Notes under the pieces: model-generated
Databases searched by the model: none
The model's input: only the letters and a program-made list of their open reading frames with translations
What the model was told of the DNA's origin: nothing
Part shown: positions 14,880 to 17,536 of the stretch, one piece after another
Position numbering within the stretch: position 1 is the stretch's first letter
How the letters are laid out: each line of letters opens with the position of its first letter
Position numbers and translations under genes: made by a program
Assembly: GCA_937983305.1 (NCBI GenBank)
Contig: CALKAJ010000124.1
Coordinates: 1 to 17,536 of the forward strand
Source of the DNA: an uncultured Ignavibacteriota bacterium
GTDB lineage: Bacteria; Bacteroidota; Ignavibacteria; Tepidaquicellales; Tepidaquicellaceae
Direction: 5' to 3'
DNA: 17,536 bases

Positions 14880-16454
14880 ATGAAAACTGATTTTATACTA
14901 ATACTCGATTTTGGCTCACAATATACTCAGCTTATTGCAAGACGAACAAGAGAGCTCAAAGTATATTCTGAAATCTTTCCTTATTTTCAGGATATTGAAG
15001 ATTTGTTGAAATTAAAACCTCAATATAATCTTAAAGGCGTAATTCTTTCAGGAGGACCTTCAAGCGTAAAAGAAAAGAACTCCCCCTTTATTTCGAAGAA
15101 AAATCTCGATTATATTTTATCCAACAAAATACCCGTCTTGGGAGTTTGCTACGGGCTTCATCTTCTTGTGCATCTGCTTGGAGGAAAAGTTCACAAGGCA
15201 AAAGTTGACGAATACGGAAGTACCTTTATAGATATTAAGGGCAGTTCAAAGCTTTTAAAAGGAATAAAAAAATCAATACGTGTATGGATGAGTCACGGGG
15301 ATTCAATAGATTATTTACCGGAAGATTTTAAACCAACATCAAAAAGCAAAAACGGCATCATAAGCAGTTTTGAAAGTATAAAAAGAAATATTTACGGATT
15401 GCAGTTTCACCCTGAAGTTCACCACACTGAATACGGAAGCGAGATTTTGAAAAACTTTGTCTTTGGAGTTTGTAATGTAAAACATCTTTTTAAGACCGAA
15501 TCATTTATTCAGGATAAAATAAACGAGATTAAAAAAACAGTTGGAAATGACAGGGCTATACTTGCATTAAGCGGCGGCGTTGATTCATCTGTTGCGGCAG
15601 TCCTCGTTAAAAAAGCTCTTGGCAATAAACTTACCTGTATTCATATAGATACGGGTTTAATGAGAAAAAATGAAAGCCGGAATCTGATTAAGCTTTTTAA
15701 ATCAAATTTCAAAATGAAACTTATTTTCGTTGATGCTTCGGAATTGTTTCTAAAAAAGCTGAAAGGAGTTTCCAATCCGGAGACCAAAAGAAAAATAATC
15801 GGAAAAACATTTATTGATGTTTTTGAGAAAGAAGCAAAAAAATTAAACAAAGAAAATAAAGAGATTAAATATCTTGTTCAGGGTACGCTTTATCCCGATG
15901 TCATTGAATCTGTTTCATTTAAAGGTCCTTCGGTTACAATTAAATCTCATCACAACGTCGGCGGATTACCAAAGAAAATGAACCTGAAATTAATAGAGCC
16001 GTTCAGGGAATTATTCAAAGACGAAGTCAGAACTATCGGGAGAAAACTCGGACTTCCCGATTACTTTATTAACAGGCATCCATTTCCCGGACCCGGACTC
16101 GCAATAAGAATACTCGGAGAAATAACTCCGGAAAAACTTAATATACTTAGAGAAGCCGATGATATATATATGAACGAACTTCGTACATCAGGCTTGTATA
16201 ATAAAATATGGCAGGCATTCTCCGCGTTACTGCCTGTTAAATCCGTAGGTGTAATGGGCGATTCAAGAAGTTATGAATTTACAATTGTGTTGAGAGCGGT
16301 AACGTCCGTTGACGGTATGACTGCAGATTTTTATCATTTCGAAAAAGAATTTATATCAAACCTTTCAAATAGAATTATTAACTCTGTAAGAGGCATAAAC
16401 AGAGTTGTATATGATATAACATCTAAGCCCCCTGCTACTATAGAATGGGAATAA
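14880..16454 (+). CDS. guaA: GMP synthase (glutamine-hydrolysing)
   Basis: This enzyme converts XMP, ATP and glutamine to GMP. The 524 residues match the usual length. The glutamine amidotransferase domain (1-205) has ILDFGSQYTQLIARR, LSGGPSSV, the nucleophile Cys90 in GVCYG, and His177 and Glu179 in QFHPEVHHTEYG. The ATP pyrophosphatase domain has the PP-loop ALSGGVDSS (229-237). The dimerisation and XMP-binding C-terminus includes TLYPDVIES, GPSVTIKSHHNVGGLP, RHPFPGPGLAIRI, GVMGDSRSYEF and KPPATIEWE. One oddity is that the residue four after the nucleophile, normally Gln, is His94 (codon 15159-15161). I chose ATG 14880 because an upstream frame starting at 14802 lies inside the kinase gene. 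The start is four bases after the kinase stop. Confidence 0.97.
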   Translation: MKTDFILILDFGSQYTQLIARRTRELKVYSEIFPYFQDIEDLLKLKPQYNLKGVILSGGPSSVKEKNSPFISKKNLDYILSNKIPVLGVCYGLHLLVHLLGGKVHKAKVDEYGSTFIDIKGSSKLLKGIKKSIRVWMSHGDSIDYLPEDFKPTSKSKNGIISSFESIKRNIYGLQFHPEVHHTEYGSEILKNFVFGVCNVKHLFKTESFIQDKINEIKKTVGNDRAILALSGGVDSSVAAVLVKKALGNKLTCIHIDTGLMRKNESRNLIKLFKSNFKMKLIFVDASELFLKKLKGVSNPETKRKIIGKTFIDVFEKEAKKLNKENKEIKYLVQGTLYPDVIESVSFKGPSVTIKSHHNVGGLPKKMNLKLIEPFRELFKDEVRTIGRKLGLPDYFINRHPFPGPGLAIRILGEITPEKLNILREADDIYMNELRTSGLYNKIWQAFSALLPVKSVGVMGDSRSYEFTIVLRAVTSVDGMTADFYHFEKEFISNLSNRIINSVRGINRVVYDITSKPPATIEWE

Positions 16455-16528
16455 AAAACAGCGCCGGAAAACAAAAAATTGTCTCATTTTTTATACAAAT
16501 TTAAGAAATTTTGTTTTTTCAATGACTT

Positions 16529-16564
16529 ATAATTCTTTAAAAGTGTCCACTTTTTTAGAATTAT
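16529..16564. repeat. Long near-perfect palindrome upstream of the lipoprotein promoter
   Basis: Two 16-base arms (16529-16544 and 16549-16564) are inverted copies with only two central mismatches and a four-base GTCC loop. As RNA it would fold into a long AT-rich hairpin and could terminate guaA; as DNA it could be an operator. Its right edge is four bases before the -35 box of the next promoter. Confidence 0.75.
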
Positions 16565-16567
16565 GAC

Positions 16568-16596
16568 TTGACAGAAAGAAATATTTTACATATTTT
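16568..16596 (+). promoter_or_regulatory. Predicted sigma70-type promoter for the lipoprotein/LysM genes
   Basis: There is a perfect TTGACA -35 (16568-16573), a 17-base spacer and a TATTTT -10 (16591-16596, 4/6). Transcription would start near 16604 and give a leader of about 58 bases before the ATG at 16662. It is the best promoter match in the window. Confidence 0.65.
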
Positions 16597-16647
16597 TGAA
16601 AGTTCTAAATTTTTAATTAACTAACTTTTTTATAACAGCCAAAACCC

Positions 16648-16654
16648 AGGAGGT
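16648..16654 (+). promoter_or_regulatory. Strong Shine-Dalgarno (AGGAGGT) for the lipoprotein gene
   Basis: AGGAGGT ends seven bases before the ATG at 16662. It is a near-perfect anti-16S match that settles the start. Confidence 0.88.
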
Positions 16655-16661
16655 ATCCATA

Positions 16662-16925
16662 ATGGCAAAATTTAAAAAGATGTCTCTCATCATTCTCGCT
16701 TCTGCATTCATTTCCGGTTCAGTTATGTTGACCGGTTGCGGTGGTGGAATTAGCGAAGAGCAATACAGAGAACTGCAAGATCTGCAAGCACAAGTAGATC
16801 AGTTACAAAAAGACAAATCAGCTTTAGAAGCAGGAAAATCCAGTATCCAGAATCAGATAAAGGATAAAGATGCAAAGCTGAAAAACTTGCAAAAAGACAT
16901 TGATATGTTAAAAAATTGCAAATAA
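16662..16925 (+). CDS. Small coiled-coil lipoprotein with C-terminal lysine (Lpp-like in plan)
   Basis: The 87-residue protein has a lipoprotein signal peptide (MAKFKKMSLIILASAF...) ending in the lipobox LTGC, with Cys26 as the lipidated residue and Gly-Gly-Gly after it. The mature part (about 62 residues) is almost all one coiled coil. Positions a and d of seven heptads (a: L38, V45, K52, K59, I66, L73, I80; d: L41, L48, L55, I62, K69, L76, L83) are hydrophobic at 11 of 14 places. It ends LKNCK, with a terminal lysine. Braun's lipoprotein (Lpp, 58 mature residues) has the same plan and uses its C-terminal lysine for covalent attachment to peptidoglycan. The sequences do not look homologous, so the likeness is of form only. 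It is followed 63 bases later by a LysM protein sharing a KDKDAK segment. Strong promoter and ribosome binding signals suggest high expression. Confidence 0.82.
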   Translation: MAKFKKMSLIILASAFISGSVMLTGCGGGISEEQYRELQDLQAQVDQLQKDKSALEAGKSSIQNQIKDKDAKLKNLQKDIDMLKNCK

Positions 16926-16970
16926 TTGTCAACTATTGTAATGAAACAAAAACATTTTAAAAACAATTTT

Positions 16971-16977
16971 AAAGGAG
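16971..16977 (+). promoter_or_regulatory. Shine-Dalgarno (AAAGGAG) for the LysM protein
   Basis: AAAGGAG lies 11 bases before the ATG at 16989, a slightly long but usable spacing. It supports a real start for the truncated gene at the right edge. Confidence 0.75.
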
Positions 16978-16988
16978 ATTTTAAAAAC

Positions 16989-17536
16989 ATGAAATTACAC
17001 AAACTGTTAATCGCATTATTTGTGTTCTCCTTAGTTCTCGGCGCAAGCGCTACCACATTCGCTCAAGATGAAGAGCCGTGGAAAGAAATTACTGAGGAGC
17101 AATATCTTAAACAAAAAGAAGAGTTAACACAACAAGTTAACAACTTAAAGAGCGACATCAATGCTCTTGACAACGAAGTAAAAGCTTTAAATGCAGATTT
17201 AAAAGATAAAGATGCAAAAGTAAAAAAAGCTGAAGAAGAGTTAAAAGGTCTTTGCGACGCAGCAGCTTACAAAGCTGAATTTGCAAAAGTCGAAAAGATT
17301 GTCATGGACAAAGACAAATCAGGTGTAAAAGTAGAAGATGCAGAAAAAATGGTAGCAAAATTAGAAGCTTCCAAATGCAAATGCATGGGCGACTATCAAA
17401 CCAGACTTGCAAAGATTAAAAAAGAATTAGAAGCTTGGAAGAACCCACCACAAAAAGCAGACCAATATACAGTAGTAAAAGGTGATTGCTTATGGAAAAT
17501 CTCCAACAAATTCTACAAAGAACCTAAAGCTTGGTT
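16989..17536 (+). CDS. Secreted coiled-coil protein with LysM domain (3' end missing)
   Basis: 182 codons are present before the right edge, with no stop. A signal peptide (MKLHKLLIALFVFSLVLGAS..., cleavage likely after the Ala of TTFAQ, about 26) is followed by a coiled coil (about 36-89) with clear a/d heptads (V50, L53, I57, L60, V64, L67, L71, V78, L85, L88). A second helical stretch (95-150) includes CKCMG (Cys130, Cys132); Cys89 and Cys167 are also present. From Tyr160 a LysM domain begins: YTVVKGDCLWKISNKFYKEP, matching the Y-x-V-x-x-G-D-x-L-W-x-I-A/S pattern. LysM domains bind peptidoglycan GlcNAc. The coiled coil shares DKDAK context with the preceding lipoprotein. C-ending codons for Asn, Tyr and Phe are frequent (AAC, TAC, TTC), unlike neighbouring genes and typical of high expression. 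It probably shares the promoter at 16568. Confidence 0.85.
   Translation, partial: MKLHKLLIALFVFSLVLGASATTFAQDEEPWKEITEEQYLKQKEELTQQVNNLKSDINALDNEVKALNADLKDKDAKVKKAEEELKGLCDAAAYKAEFAKVEKIVMDKDKSGVKVEDAEKMVAKLEASKCKCMGDYQTRLAKIKKELEAWKNPPQKADQYTVVKGDCLWKISNKFYKEPKAW

Larger units (their letters stand above)
16455..16661 (+). other. Intergenic region between guaA and the lipoprotein gene
   Basis: These 207 AT-rich bases hold a long palindrome (16529-16564), a promoter (16568-16596) and a Shine-Dalgarno (16648-16654), listed separately. Bases 16455-16528 show no GC-rich terminator; the palindrome is the only candidate terminator for guaA. I see no small gene. Confidence 0.6.

Noticed and set aside
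1..17536. CRISPR array, transposon, prophage, tRNA/rRNA or defence genes
   Set aside because: I found no regularly spaced repeats, transposase or integrase motifs, cloverleaf or rRNA-like segments; the window is core and surface genes.

Overview
The window looks like the end of a low-GC genomic or metagenome-assembled contig from the Bacteroidota/Chlorobi/Ignavibacteria group (FCB superphylum). I lean towards an Ignavibacteria-like organism. The main evidence is a secreted protein whose C-terminus carries the type IX secretion sorting signature (YELSQNYPNPFNPVTNI followed by a beta-sandwich tail). Supporting evidence is a DUF5916 outer-membrane protein, a Wzi-like barrel, a FnIII-like exported mini-protein, very AT-rich intergenic DNA and the general absence of Shine-Dalgarno sequences. 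The placement is inferred from protein style only; no rRNA or tRNA is present.

Layout. Bases 8-41 are Illumina library adapter, so the left edge is a sequencing artefact and genomic DNA starts at about 42. On the minus strand, 5006 down to 42 reads feoA, feoB, a rhomboid-family membrane protease, ptsI and the start of a probable phosphoglucose/phosphomannose isomerase. A divergent AT-rich region (5007-5179) separates this from a plus-strand, Omp28-like, T9SS-targeted protein (5180-7189). That gene converges on a DUF5916 outer-membrane protein (7244-9622, minus) across a bidirectional terminator. Continuing on the minus strand are prfA (RF1) with a small membrane-protein gene just upstream, a Tic20/DUF4870-like membrane protein, a FnIII-like secreted mini-protein, and a Wzi-like outer-membrane barrel (12136-13824). 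On the plus strand there is then an N-acetylglucosamine-kinase-like gene four bases before guaA (GMP synthase). After a long palindrome and a good sigma70-type promoter come a short coiled-coil lipoprotein and, at the right edge, a truncated coiled-coil/LysM secreted protein.

Most of the window is housekeeping: ferrous iron uptake, PTS phosphorelay, translation termination and GMP synthesis, plus the usual cell-surface proteins of this phylum. The most interesting part is the right end. The lipoprotein has a mature length of about 62 residues, an unbroken heptad repeat and a C-terminal lysine, a general plan resembling Braun's lipoprotein (Lpp). It is followed by a LysM protein whose own coiled coil shares a KDKDAK segment in the same heptad phase. 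Both genes have strong Shine-Dalgarno sequences, which most genes here lack. This looks like an abundant envelope-tethering module. I see no defence system, CRISPR array, transposon, prophage or structural RNA gene. No gene-free stretch exceeds 300 bases; the largest is 16455-16661.
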